Positions 7,537 to 16,589 of a stretch of DNA of 25,016 nt are shown piece by piece (position 1 is the stretch's first letter; each line of letters begins with the position of its first letter). The DNA is from Desulfobacterales bacterium C00003106 (GTDB lineage Bacteria > Desulfobacterota > Desulfobacteria > Desulfobacterales > C00003106). Position numbers and translations under genes: made by a program. The notes beneath the pieces are model-generated. The model made no database searches. It was not told the DNA's origin and saw only the letters and a program-made list of their open reading frames with translations. The DNA lies in the NCBI GenBank assembly GCA_001751015.1, contig MAXM01000039.1:1-25016 (forward strand). Reading direction: 5' to 3'.

Positions 7537-9012
7537 ATGGAAGACCAGAGCGACGTTGTTCGCAAATCCTGTGAAAAGGCGGAAAGGATGGCCGCCGAGG
7601 GAATTGAACTCTACGCGAATGATTTCAAAGTATTAAATACGGTTGCCGATATCCTGCAGTATTCGCAGGAAAGCAAAGCAGGCGTCGAGAATGAGGCCCC
7701 GGTCTTTGTCGTGGCGGGCCGCGTCATATCTTTGAGGCGATTCGGCAAGGCGGCGTTTTTTCACATATTAGACCGCACGGGAAGGTTTCAGGCCTACATT
7801 CAGCGGGATGAGGTCGGCAAAGAGGCCTATTCGCTTTTCAAGAAGATCGACAGAGGTGATTACGTCGGTCTGAAGGGGAAGGTCTTTCAGACAAAGACCG
7901 GTGAGTGGACATTGCTTGTCAATGAATTTTTTCTTGTCTCCAAGGCCATACGCCCCCTGCCCGAAAAATTTCACGGACTAAAAGACCCGGAAAAAAGATA
8001 CAGGCAGCGTTATCTTGACCTGATTATGAATCCCGAGGTCAGGGATATCTTTTTGAAACGAAGCCTTGTTGTTCAAGCATTTCGCAATTTCCTGATCGAG
8101 CGTGATTTCTGTGAGGTGGAAACGCCGATGATGCAGCCGATTCCGGGAGGGGCGGAGGCCAAGCCCTTTACGACTTACCATAACGCGCTTGGCATGGAGC
8201 TCTTTTTAAGAATTGCCCCGGAACTTTATCTTAAGCGTCTGATAATAGGAAGCATTGAACGAGTCTTTGAGATTAATAGAAATTTCAGGAATGAGGGGAT
8301 ATCCACACAACACAATCCGGAATTCACTATGATGGAATTCTACCAGGCCTATGCTACTTACGAGGACCTGATGAAACTGACCGAAGAGATGTTTGTGTTT
8401 GTGGCCGGACAGGTGGCTGGAGATACCAGGATCGTGTACCAGGGAAATGAAATTGACCTTAGTCCTCCATGGCGGCGCATGACCCTGTATGACGCCCTGA
8501 CAGGATCAGGCGGAGTGCCTTCTGAGATCCTGCGTGACAAAGAGAAACTGACAGCCTTTGCTCTGGAACGTTCGATACCTGTCAAGAAAACTCACAGACT
8601 GGGCAAGATACTAACGAAGCTGTTTGACGTCCTTGTTGAGCCCGGATTGATCCAGCCTACGTTTATCACTGCTTATCCCACAGAGATTTCTCCGCTTTCC
8701 AGAAAGAATCCTTCTGATGCGAGCGTAACAGATCGATTTGAGCTCTTTATCTCAGGCCGGGAAATCGCCAACGGTTTTTCCGAATTGAATGACCCGGTTG
8801 ATCAGAAGGAGCGCTTTTTGCAGCAGGTTGCTGACAGGGACGCGGGTGATGAGGAGGCCCACTACATGGACAGCGACTACATCCGGGCGCTTGAGTATGG
8901 AATGCCGCCCGCTGCCGGAGAAGGCGTGGGAATAGATCGAGTCGTAATGCTTTTCACTGATGCTCCTTCCATTCGCGAGGTGATTTTCTTCCCGCATTTG
9001 AAAAACAGGTAA
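7537..9012 (+). CDS. lysS: Lysyl-tRNA synthetase, class II
   Basis: Charges tRNA-Lys in the cytoplasm. The 491-aa protein has an N-terminal OB-fold anticodon-binding domain (about 55-150) and a class II catalytic core. Motif 2 is around FRNEGISTQHNPEFT (about 250-265) and motif 3 is GVGIDRVVML (about 463-472). The lysine-specific REIANGFSELNDP segment is present. ATG 7537 is preferred to the in-frame 7462 codon because it gives the normal length and AAAGGGG lies about 11 nt before it. It opens the long gene series running into the envelope genes, 32 nt before lolC. A TTGACA at 7472-7477 could be its -35 box, but the matching -10 (TATTTG) is poor. Confidence 0.97.
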   Translation: MEDQSDVVRKSCEKAERMAAEGIELYANDFKVLNTVADILQYSQESKAGVENEAPVFVVAGRVISLRRFGKAAFFHILDRTGRFQAYIQRDEVGKEAYSLFKKIDRGDYVGLKGKVFQTKTGEWTLLVNEFFLVSKAIRPLPEKFHGLKDPEKRYRQRYLDLIMNPEVRDIFLKRSLVVQAFRNFLIERDFCEVETPMMQPIPGGAEAKPFTTYHNALGMELFLRIAPELYLKRLIIGSIERVFEINRNFRNEGISTQHNPEFTMMEFYQAYATYEDLMKLTEEMFVFVAGQVAGDTRIVYQGNEIDLSPPWRRMTLYDALTGSGGVPSEILRDKEKLTAFALERSIPVKKTHRLGKILTKLFDVLVEPGLIQPTFITAYPTEISPLSRKNPSDASVTDRFELFISGREIANGFSELNDPVDQKERFLQQVADRDAGDEEAHYMDSDYIRALEYGMPPAAGEGVGIDRVVMLFTDAPSIREVIFFPHLKNR

Positions 9013-9044
9013 CCCTCCCCGGTCTATCAAGAAACGGAATTTTT

Positions 9045-10289
9045 ATGTCATTTGAATTCTTAATAGGTAATCGCTACTTGCGGGCCAAACGGGAACAGCG
9101 TTTTATCTCGATGATTACCCTTATCTCAATTGCCGGTGTGACTGTGGGGGTTGTGGCGCTGATTGTTGTTATCGCCGTAATGACCGGGTTTGAGGCGGAC
9201 TTGAGAGAAAAGATCATTGGTGTGACTTCGCACGTTGTGTTGATGAAGCATGGCGGCGCTATGGCGGATTACACTGCTCTGTGCGAGCAGGTCGAGCAGG
9301 TCGACGGGGTGGTTGCTGCAACGCCTTTTATTTACACCCAGGCAATGCTGAAATCCGCGTCAAGCGTTTCAGGCGCGGTCTTAAGGGGAATCGATCCGCA
9401 GACTGCAGGGGGCGTGGTTGATCTTGAAAAAAACCTCACGGTCGGGTCTCTGAAGGCGCTTGAGAAATCCGAAAGGAGAGAAGGGGAGTTGCCCCGTATA
9501 CCGGGTATCATTCTTGGCAAGGAACTGGCCAGGGAACTTGGTGTTGTTGAATCCGATATCGTGCATGTCATTTCTTTCAGGGGAATGCTCACTCCGATCG
9601 GACAGATACCTGATATGAAGAGATTCAGGGTATCGGGGATATTCCAATCAGACATGTACGAGTACGATTCGTCGTTGGCCTACATTGCGCTTCAGGATGC
9701 GCAAAAGATATTGAGAACCGGTGATAAGGCAACAGGGATTGAAATAAAGGTCAAAGACATATATCAGGCCGATTCCATTGCGGGATCGATTGAAGATGCC
9801 TTGGGTTTTCCGTTCTGGACACGTGACTGGATGCGTATGAACAGGAACCTGATTTCAGCCCTGAAACTCGAAAAGACCGTCATGTTCATCATTCTTACGC
9901 TGATTGTGCTGGTCGCGGCCTTTAATATTGCCAGCACACTGATCATGATGGTTATGGAAAAGAACCGGGATATCGCCATATTGAAGTCCATGGGGGCTAC
10001 AAGCAAGAGTATCAGGAGGATATTTGTTTATGAGGGGCTGATCATAGGAATTGTCGGCACCCTGTTGGGGGTATGCGGCGGCATGTTTTTGTGCTGGCTC
10101 CTTGCGCAATATAAGTTCATAGAATTGCCGGGAGATATCTACTACATATCCACACTTCCGGTCAGGGTGAAGCTTTTCGACGTAGCCATGATTTCGTTCG
10201 GCGCAATTGCCATAAGCTTCCTGGCCACCCTTTACCCTGCTCGACAGGCCGCGAGACTTGATCCCGCGCAGGTGCTCCGTTATGAATAA
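9045..10289 (+). CDS. lolC: Lipoprotein-releasing ABC transporter permease (LolC/LolE family)
   Basis: Inner-membrane subunit that, with the LolD ATPase, extracts mature outer-membrane lipoproteins and hands them to LolA. The 414-aa protein has the MacB/FtsX architecture: TM1 at about 21-47, a large periplasmic domain (about 48-275), then three TM segments (about 278-303, 328-352 and 378-400). The N-terminal FLIGNRYLRAKREQRFIS and the middle MEKNRDIAILKSMGA are typical of LolC/E. Only one such permease is next to lolD, unlike the lolC-lolE pair of enteric bacteria, so it may act as a homodimer (LolF-like). The last 8 nt overlap lolD. The SD is weak (CGGAA before 9045). The family is certain; LolC versus LolE is only naming. 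Confidence 0.94.
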   Translation: MSFEFLIGNRYLRAKREQRFISMITLISIAGVTVGVVALIVVIAVMTGFEADLREKIIGVTSHVVLMKHGGAMADYTALCEQVEQVDGVVAATPFIYTQAMLKSASSVSGAVLRGIDPQTAGGVVDLEKNLTVGSLKALEKSERREGELPRIPGIILGKELARELGVVESDIVHVISFRGMLTPIGQIPDMKRFRVSGIFQSDMYEYDSSLAYIALQDAQKILRTGDKATGIEIKVKDIYQADSIAGSIEDALGFPFWTRDWMRMNRNLISALKLEKTVMFIILTLIVLVAAFNIASTLIMMVMEKNRDIAILKSMGATSKSIRRIFVYEGLIIGIVGTLLGVCGGMFLCWLLAQYKFIELPGDIYYISTLPVRVKLFDVAMISFGAIAISFLATLYPARQAARLDPAQVLRYE

Positions 10290-11001
10290 GTCGCATCCCA
10301 TGATTGCCATGCGGGACGTTTTTAAAGGATTCAAGGGCGGAGCAAATGCCGTAGATGTCTTGGAAGGCGTAACCCTTGATATCGAGGAGAAAAGCACTAC
10401 GGCTATTGTCGGCGCATCCGGTGTGGGCAAGTCCACTCTGCTTCACATAATGGGCGCTATTGAGCGGCCCGACAAAGGGAAGGTGCTCTATAAGGGAGAG
10501 GACATCTTCGCATTGGGTGACGAAGAACTGGCGCGTTTTAGAAACCGCTCAATCGGTTTTGTATTCCAATTTCACCACCTCCTTCCTGAATTCAACGCGC
10601 TTGAAAATGTGATGATGCCCGCTCTAATCAGCAGGATGAAACGATCAGAAGCAATGGAGAGAGCAGAGTCCGTGCTCGATCGCGTGGGACTTTCATCTCG
10701 TCTTTACCATCGGGCAGGGGAGTTGTCCGGTGGAGAGCAGCAGCGTGTGGCCGTGGCAAGGGCACTGGTCCTGGAACCGGCAGTTCTTTTAGCTGATGAG
10801 CCGACAGGGAACCTGGATACTAAAACCAGCCGCAAGATCCACGAATTGTTCATTTCCCTGAATGAAGAAACGGGAATTAACCTGGTAGTCGTAACCCACA
10901 ACAGCAACTTGTCGTGTCTGATGGAACGTTGTGTCACGTTGGTTGACGGCAAAGTCGAGTGGTTGACTATCGATGAGATTGCAGACAACGGGAAACAGTG
11001 A
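10282..11001 (+). CDS. lolD: Lipoprotein-releasing ABC transporter ATPase LolD
   Basis: Cytoplasmic ATPase that drives lipoprotein release by the LolC-type permease. The 239-aa product has Walker A GASGVGKST (44-52), ABC signature LSGGEQQ (148-154), Walker B VLLADEPTGNLD (Asp172, Glu173) and a switch histidine in VVVTHNS. The Q-loop region FVFQFHHLLPEFNALENV is typical of the LolD/MacB/FtsE group. ATG 10282 is chosen, inside the end of lolC with GCAGG upstream, giving the family length; an in-frame codon at 10258 would add eight residues. The stop overlaps the bamA start by 4 nt (GTGA), implying translational coupling. Confidence 0.96.
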   Translation: MNKSHPMIAMRDVFKGFKGGANAVDVLEGVTLDIEEKSTTAIVGASGVGKSTLLHIMGAIERPDKGKVLYKGEDIFALGDEELARFRNRSIGFVFQFHHLLPEFNALENVMMPALISRMKRSEAMERAESVLDRVGLSSRLYHRAGELSGGEQQRVAVARALVLEPAVLLADEPTGNLDTKTSRKIHELFISLNEETGINLVVVTHNSNLSCLMERCVTLVDGKVEWLTIDEIADNGKQ

Positions 11002-13670
11002 ATGTTAGAAAGTTACGATTTTGTATGGTAGCTCGAATAGTCCTTTTTTTTCTATTATTGTCCGCCGCCCCCTGCCTTATTTTTGCGGAAGATTCAGTGC
11101 GTGTAGGTATCCTTCCCTTTAGTATTCACGCGCAAGATGAAATGGATCTGCTGCAAAACCGTCTTGGCGAATTGCTCGAAAAACAGCTTTCAAAGGAGGG
11201 GATTTCAGCCGTCCTTTTTTCCCATAAAACCATTGCGGAAGAAGACTACATCGATAACAAAGACTGGTTGCGTTCTTTTGGGCAGCGCCGGGGGGTTGAT
11301 TTTGTAATAACCGGAAGCCTTACCTTGATCGGCGGCGGATTCAGTCTTGATGCAGAGGCGGTCTCTTGTGATGCAGCAAGACCGTCTTATTCCTTTTATG
11401 TTCAGGGAGAGGGATTGGAAACCCTCCTTGATCGTATACAGAAGCTGGCCGGCCGGATCAGCGATAAGATATTCGAACGCAAGAATATTGTTCGTATCAA
11501 TATTGCCGGCAACAGACGGATAGAGGCGGAGGCCATTAAGCGCGTAATCAAGGCAAGAGAAAAGGGTCCTTTTCTCAAAAAGGAGTTGAGTGACGATCTC
11601 AAGCGAGTTTACGGCATGGGGTACTTTGACGATGTGCGGATTGAGTCGGCTGATATTTTCGGGGGCAAGGAAGTTACATTCCATGTCAAAGAAAAATCGA
11701 TCATTCGTAACATGGAAATAAAAGGGAACGATGCCATCAATGATGACAAGATCAAAGAGGCGCTTGACATCAAGACAGGTTCCACCCTGAACATACGTAA
11801 CGTGCGTAATAATATGGAGATAATAGAAGACCTTTACAAGGAAAAGGAATATCATAATGTTTGCGTGACGTTTGAGACCAAAGCTGTCGAAGAAGATCAG
11901 GTCGATCTCCTGTTCACCGTAAAAGAGGGAGAACGTATCCTGATCAAGGAGATTATCTTTGAAGGAAATGTGGTTGTCGGCAGCGATGACCTGCAAGACG
12001 TGATGGAAACCTCGGAAAAGGGTTTTTTTTCGTGGTTGACCTCTTCCGGAGAACTCGACCCGGAAAAACTCGACATGGATATTGCCAGGATAGTGGGCTA
12101 TTACAATAATCATGGCTACATCCGGACCAGGGTGGGCGAACCTGAAATTGCGTATAAGGATGAATGGATCTATGTAACGATCAAGATAGAAGAAGGCCCG
12201 CAATTTGGAATCGGCGAGGTAACTCTGGAAGGTGATCTTATCAGACCCGAAGAGGAGTTGACGGGTATCATCGAGATCACCAAAGAAGAGGTATATAATC
12301 GGGAGGTTATTAGAAACGATGTGCTGGCCCTCGTTGATGTCTATTCGGATGCCGGCTATGCCTACGCGGATATTGCTCCCCGTATGAAGGAAGATCCCGA
12401 TAATCTGAAGGTGGATATAGTTTACACAATAACGAAGGGGGAGCCGGTCTATTTTGAGGGAATCCTTATTGCCGGCAACACAAGAACGCGGGACAAGGTA
12501 ATCCGACGCCAGCTCGATGTCTATGAGCAGGAACTCTTCAGCGGGAAGCGGCTAAGGCAGAGCAGCCGAAACCTGTATCGTCTTGATTATTTCGAAGACA
12601 TAAAGGTGAATACCGGCAAGGGGTCAAGCGACAACAAGATGAACCTGCACATCGACGTGAAAGAGAAGCCAACAGGCGCTTTCAGTTTTGGAGGCGGTTA
12701 CAGTTCTGTTGACAAGCTGTTTGTGATGGGGTCCATCTCTCAGAAGAATCTCTTTGGTCGCGGACAGACACTGATGCTTCAAGCGTCAATAGGAGGCCGT
12801 TCGAACATAATCGACCTGAGCTTTACAGAACCGTGGCTTTTTGACACCCCTGTCTCCGCGGGTTTTGATCTCTACAAGCGCGATATGGATTATGATACAT
12901 ACGACAAACTGAGCACGGGGGGGAGGCTTCGTTTCGGCTATCGAATTACCAACTATACAAGAGTGTTTTTCTATTACGGTTTAGAGGAGAATGAAATCCG
13001 GGAGATACAGGATGATGCCTCGCAGGATATCAAGGACATGGTGGAAGACCTGGGCGAAGAATATCTGACAAGCGGCATAACGGGCATTGTCACCAGGGAT
13101 TCACGGGATCGGGTCTTTAATGCGACTGAAGGATCGAATAACAAGCTTTCTGTTGAATGGGCGGGGGGGCCTTTTGGAGGCGATGTCGCCTTTACGAAGT
13201 ACATAGGAGAATCCGGCTGGTATTTCCCCCTTTTTTGGAGTACCGTAGGGATGTTGCGCACAGAAGCAGGATTTGTTTCGGAAAACTCCTCAGGAGCGCT
13301 CCCGGTATACGAACGCTTTTTTCTGGGCGGAATGAATTCCGTAAGGGGATATGAATGGAGAGACATCGGCCCGAAGGATCCGCTTACCGGGGACCCGACC
13401 GGAGGAAACAAGATGCTTCAGTTCAATGTGGAGTATCTGTTTCCCTTGATCAAGGATGCCGGCTTCATGGGGCTTCTCTTCTTCGATGCGGGTCAGGCTT
13501 ATGATGATGGTGAAAGTATGGACCTGGGCAACCTCCGGCAAAGCGCGGGATACGGGTTCAGGTGGTATTCCCCGATGGGGCCGCTCCGGCTTGAATATGG
13601 TTACGTCATTGACCGGGAGCCTGGTGAGAGCAAAGGCCGATGGGAGTTTTCCATAGGGTCGGTATTTTAG
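10998..13670 (+). CDS. bamA: Outer-membrane protein assembly factor BamA, with extra N-terminal domain
   Basis: Central component of the BAM complex, inserting beta-barrel proteins into the outer membrane. The 890-aa protein has a signal peptide (about 1-30, ending in CLIFA), then an extra domain at about 34-150 beginning VRVGILPFSIHAQDEMDLL that looks like the TolB-N type alpha/beta fold. Five POTRA repeats follow at about 163-233, 234-311, 312-400, 401-481 and 482-557, then the 16-strand barrel. The conserved loop-6 motif appears as VRGY (about 780-783; VRGF in E. coli), and the protein ends in phenylalanine (SIGSVF) as expected of a beta-signal. The GTG start at 10998 overlaps the lolD stop (GTGA) and has GGGA just upstream; ATG 11025 has no SD. 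It is some 80 residues longer than E. coli BamA because of the N-terminal addition. Confidence 0.96.
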   Translation: MNVRKLRFCMVARIVLFFLLLSAAPCLIFAEDSVRVGILPFSIHAQDEMDLLQNRLGELLEKQLSKEGISAVLFSHKTIAEEDYIDNKDWLRSFGQRRGVDFVITGSLTLIGGGFSLDAEAVSCDAARPSYSFYVQGEGLETLLDRIQKLAGRISDKIFERKNIVRINIAGNRRIEAEAIKRVIKAREKGPFLKKELSDDLKRVYGMGYFDDVRIESADIFGGKEVTFHVKEKSIIRNMEIKGNDAINDDKIKEALDIKTGSTLNIRNVRNNMEIIEDLYKEKEYHNVCVTFETKAVEEDQVDLLFTVKEGERILIKEIIFEGNVVVGSDDLQDVMETSEKGFFSWLTSSGELDPEKLDMDIARIVGYYNNHGYIRTRVGEPEIAYKDEWIYVTIKIEEGPQFGIGEVTLEGDLIRPEEELTGIIEITKEEVYNREVIRNDVLALVDVYSDAGYAYADIAPRMKEDPDNLKVDIVYTITKGEPVYFEGILIAGNTRTRDKVIRRQLDVYEQELFSGKRLRQSSRNLYRLDYFEDIKVNTGKGSSDNKMNLHIDVKEKPTGAFSFGGGYSSVDKLFVMGSISQKNLFGRGQTLMLQASIGGRSNIIDLSFTEPWLFDTPVSAGFDLYKRDMDYDTYDKLSTGGRLRFGYRITNYTRVFFYYGLEENEIREIQDDASQDIKDMVEDLGEEYLTSGITGIVTRDSRDRVFNATEGSNNKLSVEWAGGPFGGDVAFTKYIGESGWYFPLFWSTVGMLRTEAGFVSENSSGALPVYERFFLGGMNSVRGYEWRDIGPKDPLTGDPTGGNKMLQFNVEYLFPLIKDAGFMGLLFFDAGQAYDDGESMDLGNLRQSAGYGFRWYSPMGPLRLEYGYVIDREPGESKGRWEFSIGSVF

Positions 13671-13698
13671 AAACCGGGCAAAGGCATGCCTTGAATGT

Positions 13699-13725
13699 TT
13701 GACAACAATAATCAATTCGTATACA
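13699..13725 (+). promoter_or_regulatory. Internal promoter before skp
   Basis: A perfect -35 TTGACA (13699-13704) is followed by TATACA (13720-13725; 15-nt spacer) or, alternatively, TACATA (13722-13727; 17 nt). It lies in the only long gap (108 nt) of the envelope gene series. A 12-bp perfect palindrome, AAGGCATGCCTT (13681-13692), sits just upstream and could be an operator or a weak hairpin after bamA. Confidence 0.5.
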
Positions 13726-13778
13726 TAAAAAGCAGTTTAACCTAGTCAGAATACTATTATTGAGCAAAAGGGGGAGTT

Positions 13779-14333
13779 ATGAATAATATTGTAAAGATTT
13801 TTCTTGCAACGTTTTTCCTGTTCGGGTCGTGGAATTTTGCGTATGGCGCAGATGTTGCCAAGATAGGGGTCGTTGATTTCCAGAAGATCATAGAGACATC
13901 CGATATGGGAAAGGCATCTTCAGAGACGATCAAGGGACGCGGCAATAAGATGACAGCGACCCTCAAGGAGAAGGAAGCAGAGATTGAAAAGACCAAAAAG
14001 GAACTCGATCAGAAATCCCTGATCATGAACAAGGATGCCAGTGAAGAACAGGAACAGGCGCTGCGAAACAAGATCAATGATCTTGCCTCGTTGCAGCGCA
14101 GGTACTCGACAGAGTTGAAGGAATTGCAGAACAGTCTTCTCGGAAAACTGGAAAACGACCTCAAGGGGATTGTCGAGGAGATCGGGAAAAAAGAAGGTTA
14201 TACGCTTATCATGGAAAGAAGGGTCGGAGGCGTGATGTATGCCCCGAGCGCTATTGATATCACGGACAGGGTGATCCGCAAGTTGAACGCCCTCAACACG
14301 GAAGATGATGACAAGAAACAGGACAAGAAATAG
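13779..14333 (+). CDS. skp: Periplasmic chaperone Skp/OmpH
   Basis: Periplasmic holdase that binds unfolded outer-membrane proteins after Sec export and delivers them to BamA. The 184-aa product starts with a signal peptide (MNNIVKIFLATFFLFGSWNF..., cleavage near AYGA-D), followed by a small beta segment (VAKIGVVDFQKII) and a long charged helical hairpin (about 45-135) rich in Lys, Glu and Gln, as in the tentacles of Skp. The family pattern GYTLIMER near 145-152 is present. Its place right after bamA and 2 nt before lpxD is the standard context. AAAAGGGGGAG ahead of ATG 13779 is a strong ribosome site. A Lys/Asp-rich tail ends the protein. Confidence 0.92.
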   Translation: MNNIVKIFLATFFLFGSWNFAYGADVAKIGVVDFQKIIETSDMGKASSETIKGRGNKMTATLKEKEAEIEKTKKELDQKSLIMNKDASEEQEQALRNKINDLASLQRRYSTELKELQNSLLGKLENDLKGIVEEIGKKEGYTLIMERRVGGVMYAPSAIDITDRVIRKLNALNTEDDDKKQDKK

Positions 14334-14335
14334 AA

Positions 14336-15382
14336 ATGGGGTATTTGCTGCAGGAAATCGCAGATCTTGTCGAAGGCGACCTGACAGGCGACCCGGATAT
14401 TTCCGTCAACGGGATTTCTCCGTTTGATAATGCCGGACCTGATGATATCACATTTGTGACATCGCCAAAGTACCTCAAGCGGATAGACGAAACAAGGGCC
14501 GCCGCAATCATTGTCTCCATGGCGACAAAGGAGGCGGAAAAGGCCTTGATTCGCGTGGCAAATCCTTACCTTGCCTTTGCCAAGGTTTCAACGCTTTTCA
14601 ACGCAAGGCCTCGGCATGTGACAGGGATTTCCGGCGCGGCTTGTGTGGGAGCAGATTTTCAGTATGGCGAGGATATCTCGATAGATCCTGGTGTTGTTAT
14701 CGAAAACAACGTGACCGCAGGTGACCGGGTTACGCTGATGGCCGGAGTTGTCCTCGGTGACAATGTGACAATAGGAGACGACACTCTTATCTATCCGAAT
14801 GTCACTATACTCGAACGGTGCCGGATCGGATGCAGGGTGATCATACATGCAGGGACCGTGATAGGCAGCGATGGCTTTGGATTTGCTCCGGATGGTGATC
14901 GGTATTTCAAGATCCCCCAGACAGGGATTGTGAGGATAGATGACGATGTGGAGATCGGCGCTGCAAATACGATTGATCGGGCCACGTTCGGCGTCACGTG
15001 GATCAAACGCGGGGTCAAGACGGACAACCTTGTGCAGATTGCCCATAACGTCGTGGTGGGAGAGGATACAATCATGGTTGCGTATGCAGGGATAGCGGGA
15101 AGCACGACAATAGGGTCCCACGTGACCCTGGCCGGCCAGGTGGGAGTGGGCGGTCATATTACAATCGGCGACAACGTCACTGTGGGGGGGAAGGCAGGTG
15201 TCGCCAAGTCGGTTCCCCCAGGGCAGGTCGTGTCCGGATACCCGGCCATGCGCCACAGCTTGTGGTTGCGGTCTTCAATGATTATTCCAAGACTCCCGGA
15301 AATGGAAAAAAAGATAAAAATGCTCGAAAAACGGATTGCAGGTTTGGAGAAAGAAAGGGAAAGAGATGGAGGAGATATATGA
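14336..15382 (+). CDS. lpxD: UDP-3-O-(3-hydroxyacyl)glucosamine N-acyltransferase LpxD
   Basis: Third step of lipid A synthesis: transfers a 3-hydroxyacyl chain from ACP to the 2-amino group of the UDP-sugar, in the cytoplasm. The 348-aa protein has the N-terminal uridine-binding domain (about 1-95, with FVTSPKYLKRI), a left-handed beta-helix of hexapeptide repeats (about 100-315) and a C-terminal helix (LPEMEKKIKMLEKRI). The catalytic histidine is His237 in NLVQIAHNVV (His239 in E. coli). The start lies 2 nt after the skp stop without its own SD, so translation is probably coupled to skp. The last 17 nt overlap fabZ. Confidence 0.96.
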   Translation: MGYLLQEIADLVEGDLTGDPDISVNGISPFDNAGPDDITFVTSPKYLKRIDETRAAAIIVSMATKEAEKALIRVANPYLAFAKVSTLFNARPRHVTGISGAACVGADFQYGEDISIDPGVVIENNVTAGDRVTLMAGVVLGDNVTIGDDTLIYPNVTILERCRIGCRVIIHAGTVIGSDGFGFAPDGDRYFKIPQTGIVRIDDDVEIGAANTIDRATFGVTWIKRGVKTDNLVQIAHNVVVGEDTIMVAYAGIAGSTTIGSHVTLAGQVGVGGHITIGDNVTVGGKAGVAKSVPPGQVVSGYPAMRHSLWLRSSMIIPRLPEMEKKIKMLEKRIAGLEKERERDGGDI

Positions 15383-15812
15383 TATCAGAAGGATAATGGA
15401 GTTTTTGCCCCACCGTTATCCTTTTATTCTCGTGGACAGGATTGTGGAAATAGTTCCGAATGAGCGGATAGTGGGACTCAAGAATGTCACTATCAATGAA
15501 CCCTTCTTCCAGGGGCACTTCCCCGGCGCCCCGGTTATGCCGGGGGTTTTGATGGTGGAGGCAATGGCGCAGACCGGAGCGGTGCTTGCGATTTCTTCGC
15601 TCCCTGCGGAAGAACATGGAAAATTGATGTATTTCATGGGGATAGACAAGGCCCGTTTTCGGAAACCCGTGGCGCCGGGAGACCAGGTTCTCATGGAAGT
15701 AGAAATAATAAGGCGGAGAGGAAAGACCCTGAAGATGTCAGGAAATGCGAGGGTTGACCACGATCTCGTTGCCGAGGCGGAACTGCTGGCCATGGTGGGG
15801 CAGGAGCAATGA
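15366..15812 (+). CDS. fabZ: 3-hydroxyacyl-ACP dehydratase FabZ
   Basis: Dehydrates 3-hydroxyacyl-ACP in fatty-acid elongation, and so competes with LpxA and LpxD for the same acyl-ACP pool. The 148-aa hot-dog-fold protein has HRYPFILVDR (16-25) and the catalytic pair His51 (GHFPGAPVMPG) and Glu65 (VEAMAQTG). ATG 15366 is preferred over an in-frame codon at 15336: AAAGGGAAAGAG stands directly before it and the length is then normal. It is nested between lpxD (17-nt overlap) and lpxA (ATGA overlap), the common arrangement in Gram-negative bacteria. Confidence 0.97.
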   Translation: MEEIYDIRRIMEFLPHRYPFILVDRIVEIVPNERIVGLKNVTINEPFFQGHFPGAPVMPGVLMVEAMAQTGAVLAISSLPAEEHGKLMYFMGIDKARFRKPVAPGDQVLMEVEIIRRRGKTLKMSGNARVDHDLVAEAELLAMVGQEQ

Positions 15813-16579
15813 TACACCCGACGGCAATTATTGATCCAAAGGCTGAAATCGATCCGGATGTCAATATCGGTCCTTATGCAGTTATTGCGGCGGATGTTCG
15901 AATCAAAAAGGGAACCGTAGTCGGGTCTCACGCAACCATCGAACAGTATACAACGGTCGGGCGCGACTGCCGGATCTTTCCTCATGCAGCCGTGGGGGGC
16001 ATCCCCCAGGCCCTCCGATTCAAGGGTGAAAAGAGCATTGTCAGGATAGGACAAGGGACGGTTGTCAGGGAATTCGTGACAATTCACAGGGGCACCCGGG
16101 AAGGAGGAGGGATCACGGAGATCGGCAAAGAGAATCTCCTCATGGCATATACGCATATCGCCCACGATTGCAGGACGGGCTGCGGTGTGATTTTTGCCAA
16201 CGCCGCCACCCTGGGCGGACACATAACCATAGGTAATTTTGCGACTATAGGAGGACTGGTAGCCGTTCATCAGTTTGTCCGGATCGGAGACTATGCATTT
16301 ATTGGTGGAACGTCAGCGATTCCCAAGGATATTCCGCCATACGTGATAGCATCGGGGGACCGCGCAAAACTCTTTGGACTGAACCTGGTTGGATTGCAGC
16401 GACACGATTTTTCAAAAGAGACCATTGCGCTCCTGAAAAGGACATACCGTATCCTGTTCCGTATGGGTTTGACCATGAATGAGGCGATAGAGCGGGTTAA
16501 GGCCGAAGTGGAACAGGTGTCCGAAGTGGTTGCTATTATAGACTTTATCAAGTCTTCAGAAAGAGGGATTACAAGGTAA
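15809..16579 (+). CDS. lpxA: UDP-N-acetylglucosamine acyltransferase LpxA
   Basis: First step of lipid A synthesis: adds a 3-hydroxyacyl chain to the 3-OH of UDP-GlcNAc. The 256-aa protein starts with MIHPTAIIDPKAEI, runs through about 10 turns of hexapeptide beta-helix (2-185) and ends in a helical domain (about 190-256). The catalytic base is His119 in HIAHDC (His125 in E. coli). The IPKDIPPYVIASGDRAKLFG segment is the LpxA signature between helix and tail. The ATGA overlap with fabZ implies coupled translation, and lpxI follows after 10 nt. Confidence 0.97.
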   Translation: MIHPTAIIDPKAEIDPDVNIGPYAVIAADVRIKKGTVVGSHATIEQYTTVGRDCRIFPHAAVGGIPQALRFKGEKSIVRIGQGTVVREFVTIHRGTREGGGITEIGKENLLMAYTHIAHDCRTGCGVIFANAATLGGHITIGNFATIGGLVAVHQFVRIGDYAFIGGTSAIPKDIPPYVIASGDRAKLFGLNLVGLQRHDFSKETIALLKRTYRILFRMGLTMNEAIERVKAEVEQVSEVVAIIDFIKSSERGITR

Positions 16580-16589
16580 TATCTTATAC

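Noticed and set aside
11205..12203. Minus-strand ORF of 332 codons inside bamA
   Set aside because: Opposite the POTRA-coding part of bamA, which is certain; no ribosome site or domain.
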